Positions 1-6,692 of a DNA stretch of 18,347 nucleotides are shown piece by piece (position 1 is the first letter of the stretch; every line of letters starts with the position of its first letter). A model generated the notes under the pieces. That model was given only the letters and a program-made list of their open reading frames with translations. It had not been told where the DNA came from and made no database searches. The DNA is from CASQEL01 sp036655975 (GTDB lineage Bacteria > Desulfobacterota > Desulfovibrionia > Desulfovibrionales > Desulfovibrionaceae), in contig JAVVPD010000041.1 in NCBI GenBank assembly GCA_036655975.1, positions 1-18,347 of the forward strand, read 5' to 3'. The position numbers were made by a program, and so were the translations under genes.

Positions 1-10
1 CTAAAATTTC

Positions 11-86
<76 letters not shown>

Positions 87-96
87 AACGAAATTT

Positions 97-125
97 GTTC
101 TACGCAGAGGGGCTCTTTTTGTCAA
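97..125 (-). promoter_or_regulatory. sigma-70-type promoter of tRNA-Ala
   Basis: On the minus strand a perfect -35 box TTGACA (120-125) is followed by a 17-base spacer and a -10 box TAGAAC (97-102, four of six matches). Transcription would begin near position 90, only a few bases before the mature tRNA 5' end at 86. That short leader is typical of single tRNA genes. Confidence 0.75.
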
Positions 126-185
126 TAAAAAAAGTTCGAAAGTGTGAAAAAAAAGTTATTATTGGAATAGATTTATTATTTCATA

Positions 186-320
186 TTGAAATATAAAGGA
201 ATATTTTTATATTTGAAGGGGATTTCGTGTTGAGGAAGATATTGTTCTGCGCGGAGGCTTGCCCAATGGGCGCAGGATGTTATTTATAATCTAACACATA
301 TTTAATGCTATATTTGCGGG
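186..320 (+). promoter_or_regulatory. AT-rich upstream region of the epimerase gene with candidate promoters
   Basis: This intergenic DNA is strongly AT-rich. Two plus-strand promoter candidates are visible: TTGAAA (186-191) with a 16-base spacer to TATATT (208-213), and a consensus -10 box TATAAT (285-290) without a convincing -35. Between them lies a GC-rich patch (248-276) and a 20-codon open frame (227-289), treated as a finding. Which promoter is used cannot be decided from sequence alone. Confidence 0.35.
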
Positions 321-326
321 GTGGAT

Positions 327-1274
327 ATGCGTGTTCTTATTCTTGGCGGCTCGGGTTTTATTGGTTCAGCCTTGGCGAGAGCGCTTGTGGGCCGAGGTCA
401 TGCGGTGCGGATTAGCACGCGGGGGCAGTCACGCGGGGGCAAGGAAGCGACTGGGGCTAGCCTCACACAGGTGCATTGGGACGGCAGCACGGGGGCGGAG
501 CTTGCTTCTTTGATGGAAGGTATGGATGTAGTCATCAACCTTCTGGGGGAAAATATCGCGGCTCACCGTTGGACGAAGGCACAAAAATTTCGCATTCGGC
601 ACAGTCGAATTGTGGCGGGTGAGGCGGTAAGTCAGGCTTTTTTGCTGTGTAAAGCTGCCGGCAATGCGCTTCCGCATACACTCGTGCAGGCTTCTGCAAG
701 CGGCTATTACGGTGTTTGGGCTGAGGCCAATGACGCGCCCTGCTGTACGGAAGACAGCCCCGCAGGAGAGGGTTTTTTGGCGGAAACCTGTGTGGCGTGG
801 GAGGCGTCAACCAAGGCGGTGGAAAGCCTGGGTGTGCGGCGTTGCGTGTTACGCACGGCGCCTGTGTTCGGGCTTCATGGCGGTATGTTGTGCCGCATGC
901 TTCCGTTTTTTCGGGCCGGTGTGGGGGGTGTGCTGGGTTCAGGCTTGCAGCCTATGAGCTGGATACACCTGCACGATGCCGTGGCGGCCATCTTGTTTTT
1001 ATTGGAAAATACAGCATTGGCGGGTGTTTTCAACATCAGTTCGCCCTATCCGGTGACAATGCGGGAGGGCATGATGACGCTGGCGAAGACCCTGCATCGT
1101 CCTGCTTTTGTGCGTGTGCCGGCATTTGTACTGGAATGGATTTTGGGGGCAATGGCCCGCGAGCTTATACTGACAGGGCAAAAGGCTGTGCCAACGCGCT
1201 TGCGGGCGGCGGGTTTTACGTTTGACTATCCCCGTATGGACGGGGCACTTGCTCAGATTGTGTATCAGGGCTAA
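327..1274 (+). CDS. TIGR01777-family NAD(P)-dependent epimerase (YfcH-like)
   Basis: This is an extended short-chain dehydrogenase/reductase of the TIGR01777 (YfcH/SDR39U) family. The N terminus carries the Rossmann nucleotide-binding loop as LGGSGFIGSALA. A central SASGYYG segment holds the YxxxK-region equivalent. The C-terminal ~60 residues (VPAFVLEWILG onward) match the DUF1731 tail typical of this family. The length, 315 residues, is normal. I chose ATG 327 because GGGG at 318-321 sits at ribosome-binding distance; an in-frame GTG at 321 would add two residues. The substrate of the family is not firmly known. The gene stands alone on the plus strand, and its last 59 bp overlap the 3' end of the convergent tyrA. 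Confidence 0.85.
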   Translation: MRVLILGGSGFIGSALARALVGRGHAVRISTRGQSRGGKEATGASLTQVHWDGSTGAELASLMEGMDVVINLLGENIAAHRWTKAQKFRIRHSRIVAGEAVSQAFLLCKAAGNALPHTLVQASASGYYGVWAEANDAPCCTEDSPAGEGFLAETCVAWEASTKAVESLGVRRCVLRTAPVFGLHGGMLCRMLPFFRAGVGGVLGSGLQPMSWIHLHDAVAAILFLLENTALAGVFNISSPYPVTMREGMMTLAKTLHRPAFVRVPAFVLEWILGAMARELILTGQKAVPTRLRAAGFTFDYPRMDGALAQIVYQG

Positions 1275-2046
1275 TTGCTGCGCTTTTTTTGTCTTCCCAC
1301 CACCAGCGAGCGTGTTCGCTCAACAGGGATAAATCCCCTGCGGCGGCGACGTTCAAAAAAGACCGGTATTGGCGTACCATGTCGTGACTGAAAGGATTGG
1401 CTTCAAAGAGCCCTTCAAACAGCTCGGCATCTTCGGTGAGCAATTTGCGGGCAGCTTCTTGCCGACGGCGGAATGAAGGCGTTAAAAAAGGTAGATATTC
1501 ATTTTTGTGGGCCAGAGTGGCAAAATAGGCCACGCTGGAAATAAAATTCAAACCTTGAATGGCGGCCATGGCTTCATCGTGTAGGGCGGCGGTACTGGTG
1601 AAGACGCGGCAGCCTAGGGCCTGAAACATTTGTTGCAGTAGCGCGCAATGGGCCTGTGTGGCCCGCACGCCTGGGGTGAGCACGACGGGCAGCTCCGCAT
1701 CCGCTTGCGGGGCAGGGCCGAACAAAGGGTGGGTTCCCACCACGGGGCCTTGCCATGCGCGGTGCATGTCTTCCATAGGCTGAACTTTTACGGAAGTGAT
1801 ATCCGCTAAAATCGTATCCGCCCGCAGATGCGGGGCCACTAAAAAACTGACTTCGCGCAGATGGGCCGCCGGAACACACAAGAGCACCACGGTGGCGTCG
1901 GCACAGGCGTGGGCAAGAGTTGTTGCTTCCAGCGGCAGATCAACCCCGCGCACGGCATAGCCGGCAGCGCTGAGGCGCGTGTGCAGCATCTGCCCCATGC
2001 GTCCGGTATGTCCCACAATTGTCAGCGGAAAGCGCGTGTGTTCCAT
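1216..2046 (-). CDS. tyrA: prephenate dehydrogenase (TyrA)
   Basis: It oxidatively decarboxylates prephenate (or arogenate) on the way to tyrosine, in the cytoplasm. The N terminus has a Rossmann loop, IVGHTGRMGQ, and a LADITSVK segment. The family signature GTHPLFGP contains the conserved histidine. No ACT regulatory domain follows, so this is the short monofunctional form (276 residues). The start is placed at ATG 2046-2044, which overlaps the aroA stop as TGATG and implies translational coupling; an in-frame GTG at 2064 is the alternative. It is the last gene of the operon. The final ~25 residues are polar and low in family character, and the frame runs 59 bp into the end of the convergent epimerase gene. 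The ancestral stop may therefore have been lost. Confidence 0.88.
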   Translation of the reverse strand: MEHTRFPLTIVGHTGRMGQMLHTRLSAAGYAVRGVDLPLEATTLAHACADATVVLLCVPAAHLREVSFLVAPHLRADTILADITSVKVQPMEDMHRAWQGPVVGTHPLFGPAPQADAELPVVLTPGVRATQAHCALLQQMFQALGCRVFTSTAALHDEAMAAIQGLNFISSVAYFATLAHKNEYLPFLTPSFRRRQEAARKLLTEDAELFEGLFEANPFSHDMVRQYRSFLNVAAAGDLSLLSEHARWWWEDKKSAAISPDTQSEQVPRPYGDSQT

Positions 2047-3359
2047 CAGAGGATTTTTCCCCACAGTTCCCAGAAATTGGGAAAGGATTTTTGGACCACA
2101 TTGGGTTCGTCCAAATGCACAATGTCACCCCCCAAAGACAATAAGGCCAAAGACATGGCGATACGATGATCGCCGTGGCAGTGAAACACGGTTTCTGCGG
2201 GGGCCTTGGGTGTGCCTCCGGTGACAAGCAAGCCATCGTCAAGTTCTTGCACCGTAATGCCTGCTTTACGTAATTCTGCAGCTGGGGCGGCGATGCGGTC
2301 TGATTCTTTCAGCCGCAAATGAGCCACATTGTGGATGCGTGTTTGCCCTTGGGCAAAGGCCGCCACCATGGCTACGGTGGGCACAAGATCGGGGCAATGG
2401 CCCATATCTATGTCAATGCCGTGCAAAGGCGAAGGGTGTACTGTAATGTCAGCTTTATTCAGGCAGATGTGCGCGCCCATATTTTTTAAAATGTCGAGTA
2501 AAGCTCTATCCCCTTGTACCGAATGGGCATTCAAACCGCTGACACGCAACGCTTTGGGGCCGATAGCTCCGGCCGCCAGAAAATATGAGGCACCAGACCA
2601 GTCGCCTTCCACGGTATAGACCCCCGCCTTGTAGGTGGACGGCGGCACCAGAAAACGCACCATGCCGGGGCGGGCTTCGGTCAATGTGCGCCAGTCGGCT
2701 CGTCGCCAACCCTCGTTTTGCTGTTCCACCGCAAAGGTGATGTCAAAATCTTCAAGGGTTTGCAGGGTCAGGCCCACATAGGGCCACGACAGCACTTTTT
2801 CTCCGCCGATGGTAATCATCAGTCCGCTCTGCGTGCAGGGAGCGGCGAGCAGCAGTCCAGAAAGGTATTGGCTAGATTCGTCCAGCGGGATGGATACCGA
2901 ACCACCGTCAATGCCCTCGGTTTCCAGCAGGAAGGGGGGGCAGCCGTTGCGGCCTTCAAAGGTGATGTGTACCCCGAGGGCCTCCAAGGCCGTGACCAAT
3001 TGCCCTATGGGTCTTTCGTGCATGCGCGGCGCGCCGTATATGCGGAAGCGGCCTGTGCCGGACGCCAGTAAGGCTGTTAAAATACGGCAACTTGTGCCGG
3101 ATTCGTGCACATTGCAAGACAGCGGGGTGCCTCCGGGTAAAGGGCCCCCGTGCAGGCAGCCGTCTGTTCCCGTAATGCGATAGCTCTGGTTGCCCAGTGC
3201 ATGTATTGTCGCCCCCGCAGCGGACAGGATGGCGATAGTGCGTTTGATATCCGTGCTTTCCAGCACGTTTTTGATGGTAGATTCACCCTTTGCCAAAGCC
3301 GCGCACATAATATAGCGGTGCGAAACGGATTTGGACGGGGGGGCCTGAATCGTCAACAT
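2046..3359 (-). CDS. aroA: 3-phosphoshikimate 1-carboxyvinyltransferase (EPSP synthase)
   Basis: It joins shikimate-3-phosphate and phosphoenolpyruvate to form EPSP, the sixth step of the shikimate pathway. The 437-residue length is normal. Visible motifs in order are PPSKSVSHR near residue 7 (substrate-binding lysine loop), ESGTSCR at the position of the family's NAGTAMR loop, HERPIGQLV, DWSGASYFLAAGAIG, the LRLKESDRIA signature, and GDHRIAMSLAL near the C terminus. The start has AAAGGA at ribosome-binding distance. It begins 4 bp after pheA and ends overlapping the tyrA start, so it is an internal gene of the aromatic operon. The divergence from NAGTAMR bears on inhibitor sensitivity class, which I cannot assign from motifs alone. 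Confidence 0.95.
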   Translation of the reverse strand: MLTIQAPPSKSVSHRYIMCAALAKGESTIKNVLESTDIKRTIAILSAAGATIHALGNQSYRITGTDGCLHGGPLPGGTPLSCNVHESGTSCRILTALLASGTGRFRIYGAPRMHERPIGQLVTALEALGVHITFEGRNGCPPFLLETEGIDGGSVSIPLDESSQYLSGLLLAAPCTQSGLMITIGGEKVLSWPYVGLTLQTLEDFDITFAVEQQNEGWRRADWRTLTEARPGMVRFLVPPSTYKAGVYTVEGDWSGASYFLAAGAIGPKALRVSGLNAHSVQGDRALLDILKNMGAHICLNKADITVHPSPLHGIDIDMGHCPDLVPTVAMVAAFAQGQTRIHNVAHLRLKESDRIAAPAAELRKAGITVQELDDGLLVTGGTPKAPAETVFHCHGDHRIAMSLALLSLGGDIVHLDEPNVVQKSFPNFWELWGKIL

Positions 3360-3363
3360 GATA

Positions 3364-4581
3364 TTAGTCCTTTAGGCTGCATTCGCCTTGCGTGTCGGAA
3401 GGGTATGAGCCCAAGATGCGGAATGTGGTGCACATTTGCTGCAATTTTTCCACGAGGGGTATATAGGCAGAGTGCCCGAGATAACATTCCACATCGGCAA
3501 AAAAGATATATTTCCAGCAGTCGGCGGAGGAACTTTGCGCCTTAAGAGGGCGGGATTCGAGCTTACGCATATTGACTTGATGGATGGAGAATATTTCCAG
3601 AATGGCCGCCAAAGCTCCAGCCGTATCGGGCAGAGTAAACAGGATGGACGTTTTAATATGCCCTCTGGCCCCAGGGATGGGGACGGTCTGACCGAAAGTT
3701 TTTTGAAAGGTGGGATTTGCCACCATGACAAAGCGTGTCCAGTTGTTGGGTTCGTCTTCAATGGAGCGGGCCAGAATATTCAGGGGCAGCATATTGGCAA
3801 GCCGGGCATGACCAATGGCAGCCACTTTTTTGCCTTCTGAGCCGAGCCGTAGGGCGCGGTGCGCGGCGGCGGCGGTGGATTCTACCGGAATGAGCGTTGC
3901 TGTGGGCAGGATAGCGCGTAACCACGTGCCGCACTGGGCCAGCGGTTGTGGGTGTGAATATACGGTGTCGATTTCTGCCATATTGTTCCACGTAGATAAC
4001 AAGCAGTGACTGATACGGAAATAGAGTTCTGAATGAATGTGCAGTGCGTACTTTAAAAAGAGGTCAAAGCTTTGGCCTACCGTACCCTGCAAGGAATTTT
4101 CTAAAGGCACGATACCCAGTTCGCACTGGTGTTCTTGTACCGAGCGGAATACATGTTGCAAGTCCGCACAGGGTTGAAATTCTACCGAATGTCCCAAGTA
4201 TTCTAGGGCTGCAAAATAGGAAAAGGTTCCTTCCGGCCCGAGATAGGCCACCTTTTGCGGGCGCTGTAAAGCGCGGGACGATGAAAAAATTTCTCGCCAA
4301 ATGGCGCCAAGGTGGTCGTTGGGCAGGGGGCCAGCATTCCGAGCTTCTAAGGAATCCAGCACTTCGCGTTCTCGCTTGGGCATCAGTACCGTGCTGGTGT
4401 GTTGTTTCAGGCGTCCTATTTCCATGCTCAGGCTGGCGCGGCGGTTGAGCCACGTCAGAATTTCCGTATCAACCGTATTAATTTCGTCGCGGATGGCAGC
4501 AAGGCGTGTCGTCCAGTCAGCATCGTTTGGGGCTGCGTTTTCGGGGGTAGAAGCTATAGTTTGGGGGGTGGAATGTGTCAT
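3364..4581 (-). CDS. pheA: bifunctional chorismate mutase / prephenate dehydratase (P-protein)
   Basis: It converts chorismate to prephenate and then to phenylpyruvate, committing carbon to phenylalanine. The 405 residues show the full three-part P-protein order. An AroQ-type chorismate mutase helix bundle spans roughly residues 24-105 (IRDEINTVDTEIL, then the helix containing KREREVL). The prephenate dehydratase domain runs from AYLGPEGTFS to about residue 300, including PLENSLQGTVGQ and WTRFVM with the TRF triad. A C-terminal ACT domain carries KLESRP, the phenylalanine-binding ESRP motif, so feedback inhibition by Phe is expected. The first ~22 residues are a Thr/Pro-rich extension. The gene lies 4 bp after 3-dehydroquinate synthase II. 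Confidence 0.95.
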   Translation of the reverse strand: MTHSTPQTIASTPENAAPNDADWTTRLAAIRDEINTVDTEILTWLNRRASLSMEIGRLKQHTSTVLMPKREREVLDSLEARNAGPLPNDHLGAIWREIFSSSRALQRPQKVAYLGPEGTFSYFAALEYLGHSVEFQPCADLQHVFRSVQEHQCELGIVPLENSLQGTVGQSFDLFLKYALHIHSELYFRISHCLLSTWNNMAEIDTVYSHPQPLAQCGTWLRAILPTATLIPVESTAAAAHRALRLGSEGKKVAAIGHARLANMLPLNILARSIEDEPNNWTRFVMVANPTFQKTFGQTVPIPGARGHIKTSILFTLPDTAGALAAILEIFSIHQVNMRKLESRPLKAQSSSADCWKYIFFADVECYLGHSAYIPLVEKLQQMCTTFRILGSYPSDTQGECSLKD

Positions 4582-4585
4582 TGTA

Positions 4586-5581
4586 TTATAATTCCCTAAT
4601 ATCTTCAGCTATGCGTATGCCAAAATGGCGTCCTGCTTTGTCTGTATGGCATAATACCGTATCCCCTTCGCGCAGGCTTACCACACTGAGGGGGCTTCCT
4701 TCGGGGCTTGTCAAACGGATAGTTTCGGCATTTTGCAAAAAAATACTTCCGCAGATGTCGTCTTCGTTGTGCCCGTCCCCATGCAGGATACGGGCTTCTA
4801 TGAGCAGCATGGGGCGGACTTCCACCTTGACCCGACCGACAGTGACAAGGCTGGTGCTGCCATCAGCGCAGACGTGCAATACTTCCTGTCCCGCCCGCAA
4901 TTCTCCCAGATAGGAGGTTTTGTCTGCGGGAAGTTGCACATAGGCATGCACGGCACCGGCATTAACCCGAAAGGGGCGCGCGGCCACATATTCGTTATGC
5001 TCTGTCTCTGCGTGGACCAAAAAGGTAAAGGCGCTGGAATTGCCCACCAGCATGCCTTGCCCCTTTTGAAAGAGGGACAGCGTGTCTACGCAGACCCGGT
5101 GCCCCAGCCCCACATGCTGAATTTTGGTAATAACCGCCGGTTCCAAAGTATAGCGGCTTTGCGCCCGTCGGATTTCGGCTACCGTGCTTTTGAGTTCGGC
5201 AAGCCCCGCAGGGAGCATGACTATGCAGGCCACGCCGCATTCTAAAATACCTGCCGCCAAGCGCGCTTCTTCCAGCGAGGCCACTTCTACGCTCACATTC
5301 GCATGTTGCGCGAGAAGATTTTCTACGGGAATAATTTCCCATCCCCGCGCCAGCACCACTTGTTGTCCATTGTTAAGCAAGGCCAGGGCGTGTTCTTCAT
5401 CTTCCTTGGCGTTCAGGGTGACGGTGGGCACGTCTTCGTCGGCCCATACCTGACAGCGGGCCAGACTCGCCACTTGGGCCACCTGTTCGCGGGGCACAAT
5501 AATTCCGTCTACGCCAGATTCCAGCGCTAAAGTGACATCCTGTTTACACAGGGGAACACTTTTGAATAATAGGCTGGGCAT
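4586..5581 (-). CDS. 3-dehydroquinate synthase II (archaeal-type AroB')
   Basis: This family carries out NAD-dependent oxidative deamination and cyclisation of 2-amino-3,7-dideoxy-D-threo-hept-6-ulosonate to 3-dehydroquinate, replacing the usual AroB reaction. The 331 residues match the family in length. The recognisable segments are VDGIIVPREQV near the N terminus, the Lys/Glu-rich middle, and the C-terminal half containing GMLVGNSSAFTFLVHAET, NAGAVHAYV and the YLGELRAGQEVL stretch. The start is 3 bp after the stop of the ADH synthase gene, with GGGAG as ribosome-binding site. Adjacency to ADH synthase strongly supports the assignment, because the two enzymes are consecutive. Confidence 0.92.
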   Translation of the reverse strand: MPSLLFKSVPLCKQDVTLALESGVDGIIVPREQVAQVASLARCQVWADEDVPTVTLNAKEDEEHALALLNNGQQVVLARGWEIIPVENLLAQHANVSVEVASLEEARLAAGILECGVACIVMLPAGLAELKSTVAEIRRAQSRYTLEPAVITKIQHVGLGHRVCVDTLSLFQKGQGMLVGNSSAFTFLVHAETEHNEYVAARPFRVNAGAVHAYVQLPADKTSYLGELRAGQEVLHVCADGSTSLVTVGRVKVEVRPMLLIEARILHGDGHNEDDICGSIFLQNAETIRLTSPEGSPLSVVSLREGDTVLCHTDKAGRHFGIRIAEDIREL

Positions 5582-5584
5582 GGG

Positions 5585-6382
5585 TTATTCTCCCACAATG
5601 GCAAGGGCTTCTTCCACCGTAGCGTCTTGATGAACCAAAGCCCGCAAGGCGCGGACAAGATCTTTGCGACGAGGGTGCTGGAAGACATTGCGCCCTACGG
5701 AAAGGCCGGCACCGCCCGCTTTGAGCGAGTCGGAGACCATTTGCAGAAAATCGCGGGTGGACTCCATGCGCTCGCCTCCGGCGATGACCACAGGCACACA
5801 GCAGGCGGCTACCACATCGGCAAAGCTGTCCATATTGCCGGGGTAGACCACTTTTACGATGTCCGCACCCAATTCTACGCCTACACGGGCGCAATGGGTG
5901 ACCACTTCGGGGGCATAACCATTGGTGATCTTGGGGCCGCGCGCGTACATCATGGCCAGCAGGGGAACGCCCCACATATTGCAGGATTCTGCCACCCGTC
6001 CGAGATCAGCCAGCATGGTGCGCTCGTCCGGATCGCCAAGATTGACGTGTACAGACACGCAGTCCGCGCCCAAGCGCAGGGCTTCTTCGGTGGTTGCGAC
6101 GAGCGTTTTGCTGTTACTGTGCGGGGAAAGTGCGGTGGAGGCGGAGAGGTGTACGATCAGCCCCAAGTCTTTGCCGCATTTACGGTGACCGCAGCGCACC
6201 AAACCTTTGTGCATGAGTACGGCATCGGCACCGCCTTCGGCCATGTCGTCCACGGCTTCACGCATGTCCACGAGCCCTTCAATCGCGCCCACAGAAACGC
6301 CGTGATCCATGGGGACAATAAGGGTATGTTTGGTCTGTCTGTTGATAATCCGTTCAAGGCGCACTGTTTTTCCAAGATGCAT
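5585..6382 (-). CDS. 2-amino-3,7-dideoxy-D-threo-hept-6-ulosonate synthase (ADH synthase, archaeal-type AroA')
   Basis: This is a class I fructose-bisphosphate-aldolase-like (DhnA family) enzyme. In the alternative shikimate entry route it condenses L-aspartate semialdehyde with a 6-deoxy-5-ketofructose-1-phosphate-type donor. Its 265 residues form one TIM barrel. Visible motifs are VPMDHGVSVG near residue 25, a GGADAVLMHKG segment, and ADIVKVVYPG, with Lys177 as the probable Schiff-base residue. The start has GAGG nine bases upstream. It is the first structural gene of the aromatic operon and lies behind a Phe/Tyr attenuator (leader peptide 6524-6625, terminator 6469-6498). A plain fructose-bisphosphate aldolase is the main alternative, but the operon makes that unlikely. 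Confidence 0.9.
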   Translation of the reverse strand: MHLGKTVRLERIINRQTKHTLIVPMDHGVSVGAIEGLVDMREAVDDMAEGGADAVLMHKGLVRCGHRKCGKDLGLIVHLSASTALSPHSNSKTLVATTEEALRLGADCVSVHVNLGDPDERTMLADLGRVAESCNMWGVPLLAMMYARGPKITNGYAPEVVTHCARVGVELGADIVKVVYPGNMDSFADVVAACCVPVVIAGGERMESTRDFLQMVSDSLKAGGAGLSVGRNVFQHPRRKDLVRALRALVHQDATVEEALAIVGE

Positions 6383-6468
6383 GATACTATCCTCGTTCCT
6401 ACAGGATGAAGGCCAAGGGCCTAATATGCCAAGGACTAGGTTCTCAGGTTTGCAGGCGGTGGTACAAT

Positions 6469-6498
6469 AAAAAAGGCCGCCGGCAAATGCCTGCGGCC
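6469..6498 (-). terminator. attenuator: rho-independent terminator upstream of the aromatic operon
   Basis: On the minus strand the arms GGCCGCAGGC and GCCGGCGGCC pair over 10 positions with a single A-G mismatch around an ATTT loop. Six T residues follow at 6474-6469. The hairpin lies 87 bp before the ADH synthase start and 26 bp after the stop codon of the aromatic leader peptide. It would therefore end transcription before the operon unless it is disrupted. Confidence 0.88.
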
Positions 6499-6547
6499 CT
6501 TGGATGTACTTAACAGAAAGGTGTTAGTTGCACTCCACGCCACAGGC
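6489..6547 (-). promoter_or_regulatory. antiterminator pairing that competes with the attenuator
   Basis: The leader segment GCCTGTGGC (minus strand 6547-6539, codons 27-29 of the leader peptide) can pair over nine positions, with one G-U, with GCCGCAGGC (6497-6489). The latter is most of the left arm of the terminator, so the two structures exclude each other. A third segment, ATGCCAC (6609-6603, codons 6-8), can pair with GTGGCGT (6543-6537), which overlaps the antiterminator strand and could act as the protector hairpin. A ribosome that reaches the leader stop at 6524 would cover the 6539-6547 strand and favour termination. Confidence 0.75.
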
Positions 6548-6625
6548 TTCTTTAAAATAGCTAAACGAATACCCAAAGTACGAGGTATAGCTAAAAGAAA
6601 AAGTGGCATATTGTGCATTGTACAT
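6524..6625 (-). CDS. Phe/Tyr leader peptide of the aromatic operon (33 aa)
   Basis: This short gene opens with ATG at 6625-6623, five bases after the ribosome-binding site AGGAAG (6636-6631), and ends with TAA at 6526-6524. The 33-residue product has Tyr at positions 2, 6, 13, 16, 19 and 23 and Phe at 9, 11, 17, 21 and 24. That is 11 aromatic residues, and there is no Trp. The dense part reads SFSYTSYFGYSFSYF (residues 10-24). All five Phe codons are TTT. Its length, ribosome-binding site, position between promoter and terminator, and codon content match attenuator leader peptides such as those of pheA or trp operons. Stalling at Phe or Tyr codons would leave the antiterminator strand free and let RNA polymerase proceed into the operon. 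It acts through its translation and probably has no function as a peptide. Confidence 0.88.
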   Translation of the reverse strand: MYNAQYATFSFSYTSYFGYSFSYFKEACGVECN

Positions 6626-6662
6626 GTGTGCTTCCTAACAAGTTTCAAGATCAACTGGTCAG

Positions 6663-6692
6663 AAACTACGCACCAGTGCAAGTGTCTGTCAA
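6663..6692 (-). promoter_or_regulatory. promoter of the attenuated aromatic operon
   Basis: A perfect -35 box TTGACA (6692-6687) is preceded by an A-rich tract that could serve as an UP element. It is followed, after 18 bases, by a weak -10 box TAGTTT (6668-6663). The expected start near 6656 leaves about 30 nt before the leader ATG. The TGA stop codon of the upstream DHH gene (6691-6689) lies inside the -35 box, so the promoter is built into the end of that gene. Confidence 0.6.

Noticed and set aside
5627..6409. A 260-codon open frame on the plus strand opposite ADH synthase.
   Set aside because: It is fully antisense to a clear family member, has no recognisable domains, and reflects codon bias of the real gene.
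6436..6681. An 81-codon minus-strand frame covering the attenuator region.
   Set aside because: It starts with TTG upstream of the expected transcript start, lacks a ribosome-binding site and reads through the terminator. The Phe/Tyr leader in another frame has a good ribosome-binding site and explains the region.
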